Below the pieces are notes generated by a model, which had not been told where the DNA came from, searched no databases, and saw nothing but the letters and a program-made list of their open reading frames with translations. The position numbers and the translations under genes were made by a program. A DNA stretch of 64,000 bases from Paenibacillus_T sp033239625 (GTDB taxonomy: Bacteria > Bacillota > Bacilli > Paenibacillales > Paenibacillaceae): assembly GCF_033239625.1 (NCBI RefSeq), contig NZ_BTCK01000030.1, positions 1 to 64,000 on the forward strand, read 5' to 3'. The number at the start of each line of letters is the position of its first letter. The stretch's first letter is position 1. Below, piece after piece: positions 32,673 through 41,670 of the stretch.

Positions 32673-33046
32673 AGATATATACGACGACGAAGCTTTTCAA
32701 GAGCATTTCGTTTTGTTTTCAAGATTGTATTTTTGGAGACGTGTAGTTCGTTACATAAATCAATGACTTTCTTACTGTTCCAGTATAATTCTGTTATTAC
32801 TCGTTTTTCATTTGAGGTTAAGCCGATTATTCCTTGCTCAATGATTATCTTATCTGCAACGAGATTATCAAATGAATCCTGATTAGATATTACGTCTAAA
32901 GCTATTGCTTCAAATGAAATAGTGTCATGTGTAAGATTCTCTCTGTTAGAAATCAAAGACCATCTTTTCTTCAATTTACTTGCTCGTCCTTTTAAACAAA
33001 GTTTAACGTACGCTATGGCGGAAGCCTCAACTTCTGTATCCATCAT
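32669..33046 (-). CDS. sigma region-4-like protein (SigO-type partner)
   Basis: A 125-residue protein that ends in a sigma region 4: LTSNEKRVITELYWNSKKVI with the helix-turn-helix ELHVSKNTILKTKRNALEKL. The N-terminal part (AIAYVKLCLKGRASKLKKR) shows a short helix as in phage and Tn916-type region-4 proteins. No region 2 is present; that part is supplied by the overlapping downstream gene. Together they resemble the two-subunit sigma factor SigO-RsoA. GAGGAG is a few bases before the ATG at 33046 or 33043. Confidence 0.7.
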   Translation of the reverse strand: MMDTEVEASAIAYVKLCLKGRASKLKKRWSLISNRENLTHDTISFEAIALDVISNQDSFDNLVADKIIIEQGIIGLTSNEKRVITELYWNSKKVIDLCNELHVSKNTILKTKRNALEKLRRRIYL

Positions 33047-33397
33047 TTCTCTCCTCTCATGAATGAATATAGCATCTCCTTACTTCTGCTTTCGCGAGCG
33101 CAAATATATCTTATGTACAAGTTCCCTCCTCGATATGTTAGAGAGATAAATATCAAAATCGTCTTATCCACACAATGATGATTGAAACTTCAATTTTAAA
33201 TCACCTAAAATTATACAAATATGTTGGTTTAAATGCAAATCATGTCGCATCTTATAAAATAATAGCGATTATTTACATTACCCTGGAATGCAATTACCCT
33301 ATCGCACTGGTTTCAAGGTTATAGGGTCTTCTGCCAATTCAGCATTAAGAGAAAGTAGATCAATCAAATTCTTAAGAAATTTTCGTGGGCATACAAA

Positions 33398-33435
33398 ATA
33401 CACCGCCAGAGCCTTTGGGCAACTTGGCGGTGTAT
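33398..33435 (-). terminator. hairpin terminator, ATACACCGCC variant copy 5
   Basis: ATACACCGCCA (33398-33408) with TGGCGGTGTAT (33425-33435), then TTTTG on the minus strand. The stretch 33047-33397 upstream holds promoter-like AT-rich DNA and no gene that I can support. Confidence 0.65.
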
Positions 33436-33451
33436 CGTCATTTAAGTACTG

Positions 33452-33529
33452 CTATTCGTCTTTTAGTTTTTCTTCGTCTCCGGTCGCTATCGGGTTCCCT
33501 TCATAACTAATCCAATCACTCCAGCTGTC
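33452..33529 (-). pseudogene. rhodanese 3'-tail remnant 3
   Basis: An in-frame tail DSWSDWISYEGNPIATG, then DEEKLKDE and a stop, matches the last residues of the intact rhodanese (GSWSDWISYEGNAVATG). A stop codon lies directly upstream. Copy 5 of the hairpin family follows, as copy 6 follows the intact gene. Confidence 0.7.
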
Positions 33530-33601
33530 GGATTAATTTCATAAATTTCTGTATCATTCCGGAATTTATTTAACTATCGTTCCTCGTCGTTTATCACGAA
33601 T

Positions 33602-34648
33602 TTACGATTTTTTGGCGGGATAAGTTTTGTTTTGCGCTCGAGTCGAAATTTGTCCAGATGACGCCTCCATAATAGCCAACATTTGCTCCAACTTTTGAAC
33701 CCCTTGCTCCTCTTCAACTTGCGCAGTCTCAAGCAGAGAGATCGCGATCTCCGCATGCTCCGGTTTATTGGGTTCTCCACCCTGCCACATCGGGAACATT
33801 TCTCGCATTTTCACAAGTGCATTAGCAGCTTTGTGGTAATGTTCCGAGGCGGCAAGCGATAGCACGGAAAATTCGCTTCCGAAAGCCGGAGCTTCTTTCC
33901 ACTCAGCCGAAACTCTTCTCAGGAACTCTGCGGCATATTCTCTAGCATCACTGACGACCCCCGAATTATACGAGTTTCCAAGGTCTTCGACCGTTCGGGC
34001 TTCAAAAGCCTTCCTCCATGCATGATATCCGGCAATTCCATTGCGGAACGGTTTACCGTCCAAGCGGGTAATAGGAACACGAGCATGATCAATGATCATC
34101 TCTAGCGTATCGCGCAACGAATCGTTCTTATTCGCTTCAAAACTGCTCTCGATACCAAACACGAACAATTCTCCGATCTGCCCATGCCCCAGTTTGGTGT
34201 AAGGCAAGTCGTCATCCTTCACGACGTCCTTGCAGTGCAGCGTCTGGGCATCGTCGTCGGATCCGTAGATGACGCCGAATTCGGGGACGAACAAGTCCCA
34301 TGCCATAACCGGAATACCGCGATCAATGCTTTTTTGGGCTAATGCCAAACCTGCTTCAACTTCTTCAAGCGTTGGGGCAACGGGAGGAGAAGTGATCGTC
34401 CCGACGTATTTGCACTTAAAGCCCAAATTATTCATTCCTCTGGCGAACGTACTTCCCCAGTCGAACGATGCAGTGGGGCCGGTGATATCCACCGTCTCCT
34501 CGTGTATATTGATCATGAACGTAAGACCGGTATACCCCATAATATCGACTAAATCCAACTTCTTATCTGTGTAATGAATCATATTGGCCATCGCTTGCGC
34601 AGCCGTAGTCCAGGTTCCCGTATAATACTTTTTCTCGTCTGCAGTCAG
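33602..34648 (-). CDS. protein of unknown function in sigma-factor operon (paralogue of 24642-25622)
   Basis: A soluble protein of about 348 residues directly after a sigma factor gene. The frame opens with an ATG at 34666 touching the upstream stop (TGAATG), but the ribosome site AGGGGAG (34657-34663) lies after that ATG and eight bases before a CTG at 34648. Alignment with the paralogue puts its first Met exactly at this CTG, so I use CTG. Shared motifs are MGYTGLTFMINI, DRGIPVMAWDLFVPEFGVIY and FGSEFSVLSLAASEHY. The C-terminal tail is basic. No enzyme motif is recognised. Confidence 0.65.
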   Translation of the reverse strand: MTADEKKYYTGTWTTAAQAMANMIHYTDKKLDLVDIMGYTGLTFMINIHEETVDITGPTASFDWGSTFARGMNNLGFKCKYVGTITSPPVAPTLEEVEAGLALAQKSIDRGIPVMAWDLFVPEFGVIYGSDDDAQTLHCKDVVKDDDLPYTKLGHGQIGELFVFGIESSFEANKNDSLRDTLEMIIDHARVPITRLDGKPFRNGIAGYHAWRKAFEARTVEDLGNSYNSGVVSDAREYAAEFLRRVSAEWKEAPAFGSEFSVLSLAASEHYHKAANALVKMREMFPMWQGGEPNKPEHAEIAISLLETAQVEEEQGVQKLEQMLAIMEASSGQISTRAQNKTYPAKKS

Positions 34649-34666
34649 AAGAAACACTCCCCTCAT

Positions 34667-35449
34667 TCAATATGGCGGAGGAGCAAGCGTGCGAGCCCGG
34701 GGGAGCCCGTTGTGTCTGCGATTACCGACGTATAGGCTGATGTGAACGCGCAATCTCTCTTGCTTGACTTTGCGTTTGGCGTTAGCGATATGATTATAAA
34801 CGTTGGCCGTCGAAGTATGGAACAGTGGCGTTATTTCGCTTGGATTCAACTGCCGAAAGAAGAAGGCGTCGAAGATCTCCCTCTCTTTCGGGCCTAAACA
34901 CAGCAGCAAACCGCGGATGCTCTCGATCGTTTCTTTTCTCGACCAATATTCGGACGGATCGTTGTCATTGTCCCGCCTAGCCGCCGATTGACTTATCCGA
35001 TACAAAATTCGCTCGATGTCCCGCCATTCATCCTCGCCGGAAGACGAGACGGAGGCGTGAATGTGCCCCTCCCAACTTGAAAGAGGCAGCTCTTTGGCAT
35101 AGATTCCACCTCGCCTTACCTTCATCAAAGCCTGATTGCGCACGATTCGATGGAACCATGGTAAGAACCGCTGCGGATCGGACAGAGATGCCACATGCAG
35201 AAAGGCTCTTACCAACGCCTCTTGCACGATATCCTCGGCTAGGAACTCATCTTGAGCAATCGATCTCGCCAAGCGGCAGGCTTTGATGCGGTGTCTTCGG
35301 ATCAACTCTCCGAAAGCGGCAGAATCGCCTGATTTAGCTTGTTTGGTCAGTTCTTCGTCGCTTAGCGAAAGCGTATCTTCGTCCGATCCTGCATCCTCCG
35401 GATGGAGCGGATCAGTCTTCCGAGTATACGCGCTCTTGTACCAAGCCAT
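34667..35449 (-). CDS. sigma-70 family RNA polymerase sigma factor
   Basis: A 260-residue sigma factor with regions 2 and 4. Region 2 at about 45-115 reads AAFGELIRRHRIKACRLARS, EDIVQEALVRAFLHV and PWFHRIVRNQALMKVRR; region 4 at about 190-240 reads LGPKEREIFDAFFFRQLNP and TSTANVYNHIANAKRKVKQE. A longer than usual linker (about 118-185) separates them. GGGGGAG precedes the ATG at 35449; the frame extends 12 codons upstream without support. The next gene starts at its stop codon, so the two act together. Confidence 0.85.
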   Translation of the reverse strand: MAWYKSAYTRKTDPLHPEDAGSDEDTLSLSDEELTKQAKSGDSAAFGELIRRHRIKACRLARSIAQDEFLAEDIVQEALVRAFLHVASLSDPQRFLPWFHRIVRNQALMKVRRGGIYAKELPLSSWEGHIHASVSSSGEDEWRDIERILYRISQSAARRDNDNDPSEYWSRKETIESIRGLLLCLGPKEREIFDAFFFRQLNPSEITPLFHTSTANVYNHIANAKRKVKQERLRVHISLYVGNRRHNGLPRARTLAPPPY

Positions 35450-35877
35450 TTCGACTCTCCCCCGAAGTTCGTCGGTTGTTCGCAAACAAGCACCTCTTTC
35501 CGCCTATATATTTGATGCCAATGCAAGCGGATGTCTATAATCGCTCAAGAAAATAATTTCGTTTATGATGGTATTCCTGTGAGACATGGCATTATCCTGC
35601 CTGTTAGTTCAACGACCCGCGAAATCAAGGAACCTCTACGGTTCTACAGGTCTTATTGACTCCATGTTGATTTGACTTACATGATACTCAGAGTGTTGAC
35701 TTCAGAATGAACCAGCTTATTAATTTGAAAGACACCCATTATACATAATAAAAAGGCCGGAGTCCTCAGACTCGGGGAGTTCCGACACTCTTATAACTAA
35801 CAAAGGATACGGGCAATATGTTGTAAGTATTTTCAGAAGTCGCTTGTTGACTCCGTGTTGACTTCGGACGTTAAAAA

Positions 35878-35915
35878 ATACATCGCCAAGGCGTACAGAC
35901 TCCTTGGCGATGTAT
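35878..35915 (-). terminator. hairpin terminator, ATACATCGCC family copy 6
   Basis: A perfect 14-bp stem (ATACATCGCCAAGG with CCTTGGCGATGTAT) then T6 on the minus strand; it ends the intact rhodanese gene. The stretch 35450-35877 also holds three GTTGACTTC-like repeats and a degenerate copy of the hairpin at 28935, but no gene that I can support. Confidence 0.8.
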
Positions 35916-35932
35916 TCATTAAATAAGTACTG

Positions 35933-36796
35933 TTATTTGGTTCTCGATTCTTCCTCGGCTCCAGTCGCAACCGCATTCCCCTCATAACTAATCCAATCAC
36001 TCCAACTACCCGCATACAGCCTCACGCGCTTGTAGCCCGCTTCCTCCAGCGCCATCACGTTCGGCGTTGCTGTCACGCCAGATCCGCAGTAGACGATGAT
36101 CTCGTCGTCCTTCTTCAATCCCGCTTGCTCGAAGCGTGCTGCATGCTCCTCTGCCGACTTCCATGTACCATCAGCCGTGCGGCCCTCGCCCCAGAACAGA
36201 TTCTTCGCGCCTGGAATGTGGCCGGCCTTCTTGTCGATTGGCTCCACTTCGCCGCGGTAGCGCGCGCCGTCGCGCGAGTCGATCAGCACTACGCCTTCTT
36301 CCTCGAGCTTCTCGCGCACTTCGTCCATCTCGATCAGCTTGCTATGCTGCACCGTTGCCAAGTATTGCGCAGCGACTGGCACTGGCACCTCCGACGAGAC
36401 AGGACGCCCCGCATTCACCCATGCCGCGAAGCTCTCGTCGAGTACGTACACCTTCTCGTGTCCGAGGTACTTCAGCAGCCACCACAAGCGGGATGCCATT
36501 GCGCCGCCCTGGTCATCGTAAGCTACAACAACCTTCTCATTGCCGATGCCAGCACGGCTCAGCGTACCCGTCAGCTGCGCAGCGTCCGGCAGCGGATGAC
36601 GTCCGCCCTCGCCGTCCGGATCAAGCGGACCCGACAGGTCCTTCTCCAGATCCAGATAGATTGCACCTGGAATGTGCGAGGCTTCGTACGCCTCGCGGCC
36701 AGCGTCCGGCTTGCCCAGCTGGAATCGGCAATCCACAATAACTAAACTCGAATCGTCCAAATGAGCCACTAACTCTGTCTGTGCAAGAATGTTCAT
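35933..36796 (-). CDS. sulfurtransferase, 3-mercaptopyruvate/rhodanese type
   Basis: A 287-residue protein of two rhodanese domains. The N-terminal domain (about 8-125) is inactive, with a non-Cys loop; the C-terminal domain (about 150-275) has the catalytic loop YCGSGVTATPN. The CGSGVT loop fits 3-mercaptopyruvate sulfurtransferases better than thiosulfate rhodaneses (CRxGxR), though substrate use is often mixed. The ATG at 36796 behind GGGAG gives the family start; the frame is open 18 codons further. Three decayed copies of its 3' end lie elsewhere in the window. Confidence 0.9.
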   Translation of the reverse strand: MNILAQTELVAHLDDSSLVIVDCRFQLGKPDAGREAYEASHIPGAIYLDLEKDLSGPLDPDGEGGRHPLPDAAQLTGTLSRAGIGNEKVVVAYDDQGGAMASRLWWLLKYLGHEKVYVLDESFAAWVNAGRPVSSEVPVPVAAQYLATVQHSKLIEMDEVREKLEEEGVVLIDSRDGARYRGEVEPIDKKAGHIPGAKNLFWGEGRTADGTWKSAEEHAARFEQAGLKKDDEIIVYCGSGVTATPNVMALEEAGYKRVRLYAGSWSDWISYEGNAVATGAEEESRTK

Positions 36797-36830
36797 TAAC
36801 TCCCAACCGCCTTTACATTTATATATGGTA

Positions 36831-37205
36831 TAAGTGTGGCTCAGCCCCACTTATTAACTCATGAACAACGTATACGAACATTTAAGTGTGGGGAAAACCC
36901 TCATAAAACCACTTCCGACCCCTGATATCCCGCTGAACACCCCGATAAGAGGGCTTACTCTACACTTAAATATATGCGGTACGCGAAATTAACCAATAAG
37001 CGTGCTTAACCCACACTTATTCCTCCACACAGCATCACGCACACTGCGAACGGCTCGTATAAGTAAATAAGTAAGTAAGTAAGCATACGATACTTATACT
37101 TAACCCCCGCCAGTCCTCTAGTACTACCCTACTGCACCCCTATTGATTTGGCAACCATCCGGCTGATAGAAGTCGCATTGCCCTATCAATCCTCATACAC
37201 ACTTA
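36831..37205. repeat. intergenic region with TAAGTGTGG repeats
   Basis: This 400-base gap between two minus-strand genes carries repeated TAAGTGTGG or its complement: 36831-36839, 36845-36853 (one change), 36883-36891, 36960-36968 (CTACACTTA), 37011-37019 and 37197-37205 (ACACACTTA). The first two form an inverted pair. An AAGT tetranucleotide run lies at 37061-37083. No coding sequence seen. Confidence 0.5.
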
Positions 37206-37220
37206 CTCCCGCTCCATCTT

Positions 37221-38096
37221 CTACTCCATCTCCAGACCGATCCGCTCCCGCTCGAACAGCCCGCCCGCGAACCCGCGCGTCAGCACAATCGCCTTCTCCA
37301 GCGCCAGCGTCGTACCAACCCAAGGATGCTTCGTGCCCCAAGTATGATCCGCCTCCGGCAGCTCCACGTACCGATGCTGCGGCGCAGCCTCCCGCAATCG
37401 CTGAAACCCTGCCACGAGCCGCGGCGCATCCGTCTCACCTTGAAGGAACAACGCAGGCACCTGCAGCGAAGCTGCCCGCGCCACAATATGATAGCGCTCC
37501 TGATTGAGCGCCAGATCCTCGAAGAACGATGCCGCGATCGGCATCTGCTGCTTCGTCCGCGCATTCGTCACATAGCCGACGCCATCCTCAAGCACCTGCT
37601 CACGAAACTCGTCGGCGAACAGATTGCAATCGGCAATCCCGTTCCACGAGACGATGCCCCTAACCTCCGCACTATGCTCCGCCGCATACAATACGCAGTC
37701 GCCGCCGCCCCTGCTATGGCCGACCAGCAGCACCTGATCCGCATCCATCGCATGACTAAGCGGCATCCGTCCATCCCGAATCGCAGCTATTACGACCGCT
37801 AAATCCCGCAGCTCGAGCGTATGCGTATTCCGTGCGAACTTATCCAGCTCATCGAACTCAGCGCCCGCATCCCCCACTCCATTGTGAGAGAAATTGAACG
37901 TCACCACCGCATTCTCCTGACCAGCTAACCGTTGAGCCGCATACGGGAACATGCCCCAATCCTTGAAGCCCTTGAATCCATGAATCAGCACGATGACCGG
38001 CTTTCTCGGCTCCCCGTCCTCCATCATTCGAACATCGCCACGCAGCCATATGTCAGGCTCCAGCTCCCAAGCGAACGTTTCATGCATCATACCCAA
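37221..38096 (-). CDS. alpha/beta hydrolase (dienelactone-hydrolase/peptidase-like)
   Basis: A 291-residue soluble alpha/beta hydrolase. VIVLIHGFKGFKDWGMFPYA gives the oxyanion-hole HGF, LLVGHSRGGGDCVLYAAEHS the nucleophile elbow (Ser in GHSRGG), LFLQGETDAPRLVAG the Asp region, and LPEADHTWGTKHPW the catalytic His. The TTG start at 38096 has AAGGAG nine bases upstream. The substrate is not predictable; esters or short acyl compounds are usual. Confidence 0.85.
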   Translation of the reverse strand: MGMMHETFAWELEPDIWLRGDVRMMEDGEPRKPVIVLIHGFKGFKDWGMFPYAAQRLAGQENAVVTFNFSHNGVGDAGAEFDELDKFARNTHTLELRDLAVVIAAIRDGRMPLSHAMDADQVLLVGHSRGGGDCVLYAAEHSAEVRGIVSWNGIADCNLFADEFREQVLEDGVGYVTNARTKQQMPIAASFFEDLALNQERYHIVARAASLQVPALFLQGETDAPRLVAGFQRLREAAPQHRYVELPEADHTWGTKHPWVGTTLALEKAIVLTRGFAGGLFERERIGLEME

Positions 38097-38259
38097 GTAC
38101 GCCCACTCCTTCTATGTAAAATGACCCCCGTCAGGCCCTGCAGCTGGTGCAAATGTTCATCTATCATAGCACTATTTGCCAGTCGCCAGATAGCCATCTT
38201 CGACCTGCGCCAATGGCACTACCCGCCTCCATTCCACGACCTGTTCCGACACACAGCAA

Positions 38260-38287
38260 ACCCGGGGCGGATGATCCGCTCCCGGGT
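38260..38287 (-). terminator. terminator of the amine oxidase gene
   Basis: ACCCGGGGCGGAT and ATCCGCTCCCGGGT form a near-perfect stem just past the stop at 38299. Confidence 0.6.
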
Positions 38288-38298
38288 AATCGCAGCTA

Positions 38299-40587
38299 TT
38301 ACTTACCGTTCAAATCAAGCGTTGGTGTCTGATCGAAGAAGTTCCAAGGTTTAAGGAGCGTATACACCCACTCCGTCGGCATGATCGGCCATTCTTCCGC
38401 GCGGGCGACATGGGTTGTACCCGTCGTCATCCAGTACACATTGTCCGTGTTCACGATCGACTCGTCATCCGACGTGAATTGTCCCAAGCCTGTATCCTTG
38501 TCCGCGCGGTTCGGATATTTGCCTTCCGGATATCGCTCATTCGGATCGTAGCGCGTCACCCACAGCTGCTTGTCCATGAAGTTCACGCGGTTATACAGCC
38601 ACTCGTCGGAACTAAAGTTCGCTCCCTTAGCAATGGGATGCGTACCACCGGCGTAGGGAATGAGCTGATAGGACACCTTGTTGCCAACCTTATTCTCTTT
38701 GTTCTCGTTGGTTGCCAGACGGATAGAGGAAGGATCGAATTTCTGAGCGGCTTCCTTCTCCGTCGCAATGATACGCTGTACGGTCTGCATCGTGCTCTCC
38801 CGCGGCCCGCCAGCCGTATTCTCCGCAATTACCGGATCGATGGCGGTGAAGGAGTTGCTCTCGCCGTCAACGTCTAGATCGAGACGGAAGTTGTAAATAT
38901 GCTGATGCGTCGTGCCGACAATGTTATGGTCGATCAGCGTACCGTACTTCGTATCCTCCGCCGCCGTGTCATCGTGCATCGTATCCGAGACGACGCCTTT
39001 GACCGCTTCGATGCCCGTTGCGCCCGCATTGATACCGATCGTGCCATTCTGCGCGAACACCCAGTCAAAAATATAATCGTAGTTGCCGACCGTACTGATC
39101 CAACGAACGACAAGTTCGCGGCGCTCGGCACTTACGTTGTCCTGCCCCATCTCCTGATGCTTGTACTCCGGTCCGGCGTAGCGCTCGAATACCGACATTG
39201 CGTTCGGAATCGTCATTGGCGCGCCAGTGAAATCCGCAATAGTCGCGTCAAGCAGCACGGCGTTATCCGGGACATCCTTACCCCGCTGAAGCGTCGACGT
39301 AAGCGTGCCCATGCCATACTCCCCGGAATCCAGGTAAGCTTTGAAATACCAGCCTACATCAGGGTCGCCATATGGAACGATCATGCCGCCGAGCGATCCC
39401 TCGTACATAATCTTCCGCTTCTTGCCTTGATCGTTATAGGTTACGGTCGACAGGATTGGACCAACCCGGGAATCGAGCCGCAAGTGGAAGTCCCAATTCT
39501 GCCAATGAATCGTATTGCCCGTAATCGTATAGTTCTTTCCTTCAGGTTCCGTTATCTCCAGCGGCTTCGTTTCCCCTGCTGCGGCCTGGTCCCGACCGTC
39601 GTATGGCGTCGGCTTCATTGGGATCGGTACGACGCCCGCATCCTCGATCTTGATGACCTTCTTCAGCTCCAGATCAACGACCGCTACGAGATCCTCGATG
39701 GGATGCGCCCAGTAGTTGCCGTCTCCCGTGTTCAAGTACGCGACGACCTTCAAATATCGTTTATCCTGCTGCAGCTCGTCTTTGCCTCCGAAATAACCGA
39801 CCGTCAGCGGCGTAGACACGACCTGCTTCACGTCCTTGATGCCCCGCTTCAACAGCGCTTGCGCATATTCCGGACTCGCTTCAATCGCCGCTTGAACCGT
39901 CGCGAAGTCGTCGAGCAGGATCATTCCGTGCGCGCCTGTTACCTCTGCGAACGTCAGCACCTGCTTCGTGACCAGATCCACCGTGCCTTCCAGCACCGTC
40001 TTGCCGTCAAGAATGACGAAGCCCGATGTTCGATGGGCCGTCACTGGTTTGCCCGACATCGCGAAATCCCACACTTGATCCTTTGGCGGCTCCTTCAACG
40101 CGATTTCGGTGAATCGGAAGCCCTCTTTGTATTTACCGGCAGCCTTCAGAATGGTCACCGTCTCCTCGATCTCGGCTGAAGACAACGGATTCAGCGGATT
40201 GGCCACCTTCTCGACCTGGAATGTCTGATCCAGTCCTGACTGGAACACCTCATTAATGAAATGATGCGAGACGTAAGTGAGATTGTTCTTCACAATGACC
40301 GGAGCTTCCATCTCAAGACGCGTTCCATTCACAAGCGCGATGTTGGAGTTCGGCTTGATTCTGACGATCGTGCTGTTCTTCGTCAACGTAATCGTTCCAG
40401 AGAAGCTGTCCCACTTGACCGTTGCCCCGAATTGCTCCATTAACAGACGCAGTGCGACGAAATCCTCCGAACCGCCATGCGCCTCCGCGACTGTGGCCAG
40501 TCTTGGCGCCAGCCCGTTGGCTCCCAGTGCGATTGTCATTGCAGTTCCAAGTATGGCGGTTTTCTTAAGCAGCTTTCTTCGGCTCAT
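38299..40587 (-). CDS. TAT-exported copper-containing primary-amine oxidase
   Basis: A 762-residue quinoenzyme that oxidises primary amines to aldehydes with release of ammonia and hydrogen peroxide. The N-terminus has a twin-arginine signal (MSRRKLLKKTAILG, cleaved near TVAEA-HGG), then a stalk domain (FVALRLLMEQFGATVKWD). The catalytic core shows the topaquinone precursor Tyr in STVGNYDYIFDW, the HQH copper ligands in NIVGTTHQHIYNF, and the late His in TTGTTHVARAEEWPIMPTEW. ATG at 40587 behind GGGGAGG. Export in folded form fits a metal cofactor enzyme. Confidence 0.93.
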   Translation of the reverse strand: MSRRKLLKKTAILGTAMTIALGANGLAPRLATVAEAHGGSEDFVALRLLMEQFGATVKWDSFSGTITLTKNSTIVRIKPNSNIALVNGTRLEMEAPVIVKNNLTYVSHHFINEVFQSGLDQTFQVEKVANPLNPLSSAEIEETVTILKAAGKYKEGFRFTEIALKEPPKDQVWDFAMSGKPVTAHRTSGFVILDGKTVLEGTVDLVTKQVLTFAEVTGAHGMILLDDFATVQAAIEASPEYAQALLKRGIKDVKQVVSTPLTVGYFGGKDELQQDKRYLKVVAYLNTGDGNYWAHPIEDLVAVVDLELKKVIKIEDAGVVPIPMKPTPYDGRDQAAAGETKPLEITEPEGKNYTITGNTIHWQNWDFHLRLDSRVGPILSTVTYNDQGKKRKIMYEGSLGGMIVPYGDPDVGWYFKAYLDSGEYGMGTLTSTLQRGKDVPDNAVLLDATIADFTGAPMTIPNAMSVFERYAGPEYKHQEMGQDNVSAERRELVVRWISTVGNYDYIFDWVFAQNGTIGINAGATGIEAVKGVVSDTMHDDTAAEDTKYGTLIDHNIVGTTHQHIYNFRLDLDVDGESNSFTAIDPVIAENTAGGPRESTMQTVQRIIATEKEAAQKFDPSSIRLATNENKENKVGNKVSYQLIPYAGGTHPIAKGANFSSDEWLYNRVNFMDKQLWVTRYDPNERYPEGKYPNRADKDTGLGQFTSDDESIVNTDNVYWMTTGTTHVARAEEWPIMPTEWVYTLLKPWNFFDQTPTLDLNGK

Positions 40588-40770
40588 CTCTTGTTCCTCC
40601 CCATCATGCTTCATGTCTTAATGTCAATTTAACTGACATAATAGGGGTTGGTATTGTAAAAATCGGAACACAGTGCGCAGTTTATGTTAGATAACATTAC
40701 ATAATCTCATTGACGGAAATAATGCCCTTTGCTATGTTTAGTATCAAATCTGTCCCGCGGAGTGATTTCA

Positions 40771-41604
40771 TTGTTCGACGAGACTCGCAGCATCGCAGCC
40801 ATAGACCGCACGCGCGGTTACATTCAATACGGGCTCCAATGGCAGACCCTAGGATACAAGGAACATGTCGTTCATTATGGAAGCGAGCCCGTCATCTATT
40901 ATCAGCTCACCACAGACCGTACAAGACGCTCGATTCAAGTCGTACCCGACGGCTGCGTCGATCTGCTGTTCTGCTGCGACCCGCAGCGTCCTTCCGCTCT
41001 CGTATGCGGGACGGTGCTCGAAGGAGAGCAAATCCCCCTCCAGCCGAACGCCGTCTACTTCGGCGTCCGACTATCTTACCGCCTCAGTCTGTTATTGCCC
41101 GGCTTACCACCCAAGGATATCGTTAACGTTCAGGCGCCTATCGAGGATGCCCTCTCCCAATATGCTGATCTGTCTCCGAAGCTGGCGGCTTGCGAAGGAC
41201 TCCCGCAGCGAATCGCATTATTCGAACGAGACGGAATGCAGCTGTTGTCGGGCACCGTGCGAGACAGCGGCATCGTCGGCTACTGCATGACTTCGATGCA
41301 CCGCTCGGGCGGAGCCGTCACCGTACGCGAGCTGGCCGCCGAAACCGGCTATTCCGAGCGTTATCTTCGAATGAAGTTCGAGCACACGCTCGGATTCTCT
41401 CCGAAGCTCTATAATCGGATCGTCCGTTTCCAACGAGCGCTGGACAGCGTCGTTCGCAGCGCCAATCCCTTATCGGATGTCGCTGCAAGCGGAGGTTATT
41501 ATGACCAAGCGCACTTCATGAAGGACTTCAAATCGTTCAGTCAGATGACCCCTTCTCAGATCCGTGCAATGATTGGCCGCTATACCTGTTCCGACATAAA
41601 ATAA
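40771..41604 (+). CDS. AraC-family transcriptional regulator
   Basis: A 277-residue regulator. The N-terminal part (about 1-150) has the DUF6597-like sensor pattern IQVVPDGCVDLLFCCDPQ; the AraC domain (about 175-270) has VRELAAETGYSERYLRMKFE and LSDVAASGGYYDQAHFMKDF with FSQMTPSQIRA at the end. GCGGAG is eight bases before a TTG at 40771; the frame opens further up without a better site. It is divergent from the amine oxidase, the likely target. Confidence 0.85.
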   Translation: MFDETRSIAAIDRTRGYIQYGLQWQTLGYKEHVVHYGSEPVIYYQLTTDRTRRSIQVVPDGCVDLLFCCDPQRPSALVCGTVLEGEQIPLQPNAVYFGVRLSYRLSLLLPGLPPKDIVNVQAPIEDALSQYADLSPKLAACEGLPQRIALFERDGMQLLSGTVRDSGIVGYCMTSMHRSGGAVTVRELAAETGYSERYLRMKFEHTLGFSPKLYNRIVRFQRALDSVVRSANPLSDVAASGGYYDQAHFMKDFKSFSQMTPSQIRAMIGRYTCSDIK

Positions 41605-41641
41605 AGCGCAAGCACTGTTCGTCAGAACAATGCTTGCGCTT
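41604..41641. terminator. bidirectional terminator
   Basis: AAGCGCAAGCA (41604-41614) pairs with TGCTTGCGCTT (41631-41641), extended by TGTTC/GAACA; it lies between converging genes. Confidence 0.75.
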
Positions 41642-41670
41642 CTACACTTCATCCCTTACCTATCCGTTCC

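Noticed and set aside
38899..40179. 426-codon open frame on the plus strand opposite the amine oxidase gene
   Set aside because: An antisense shadow of a clearly identified enzyme gene with Arg/His-rich nonsense composition.
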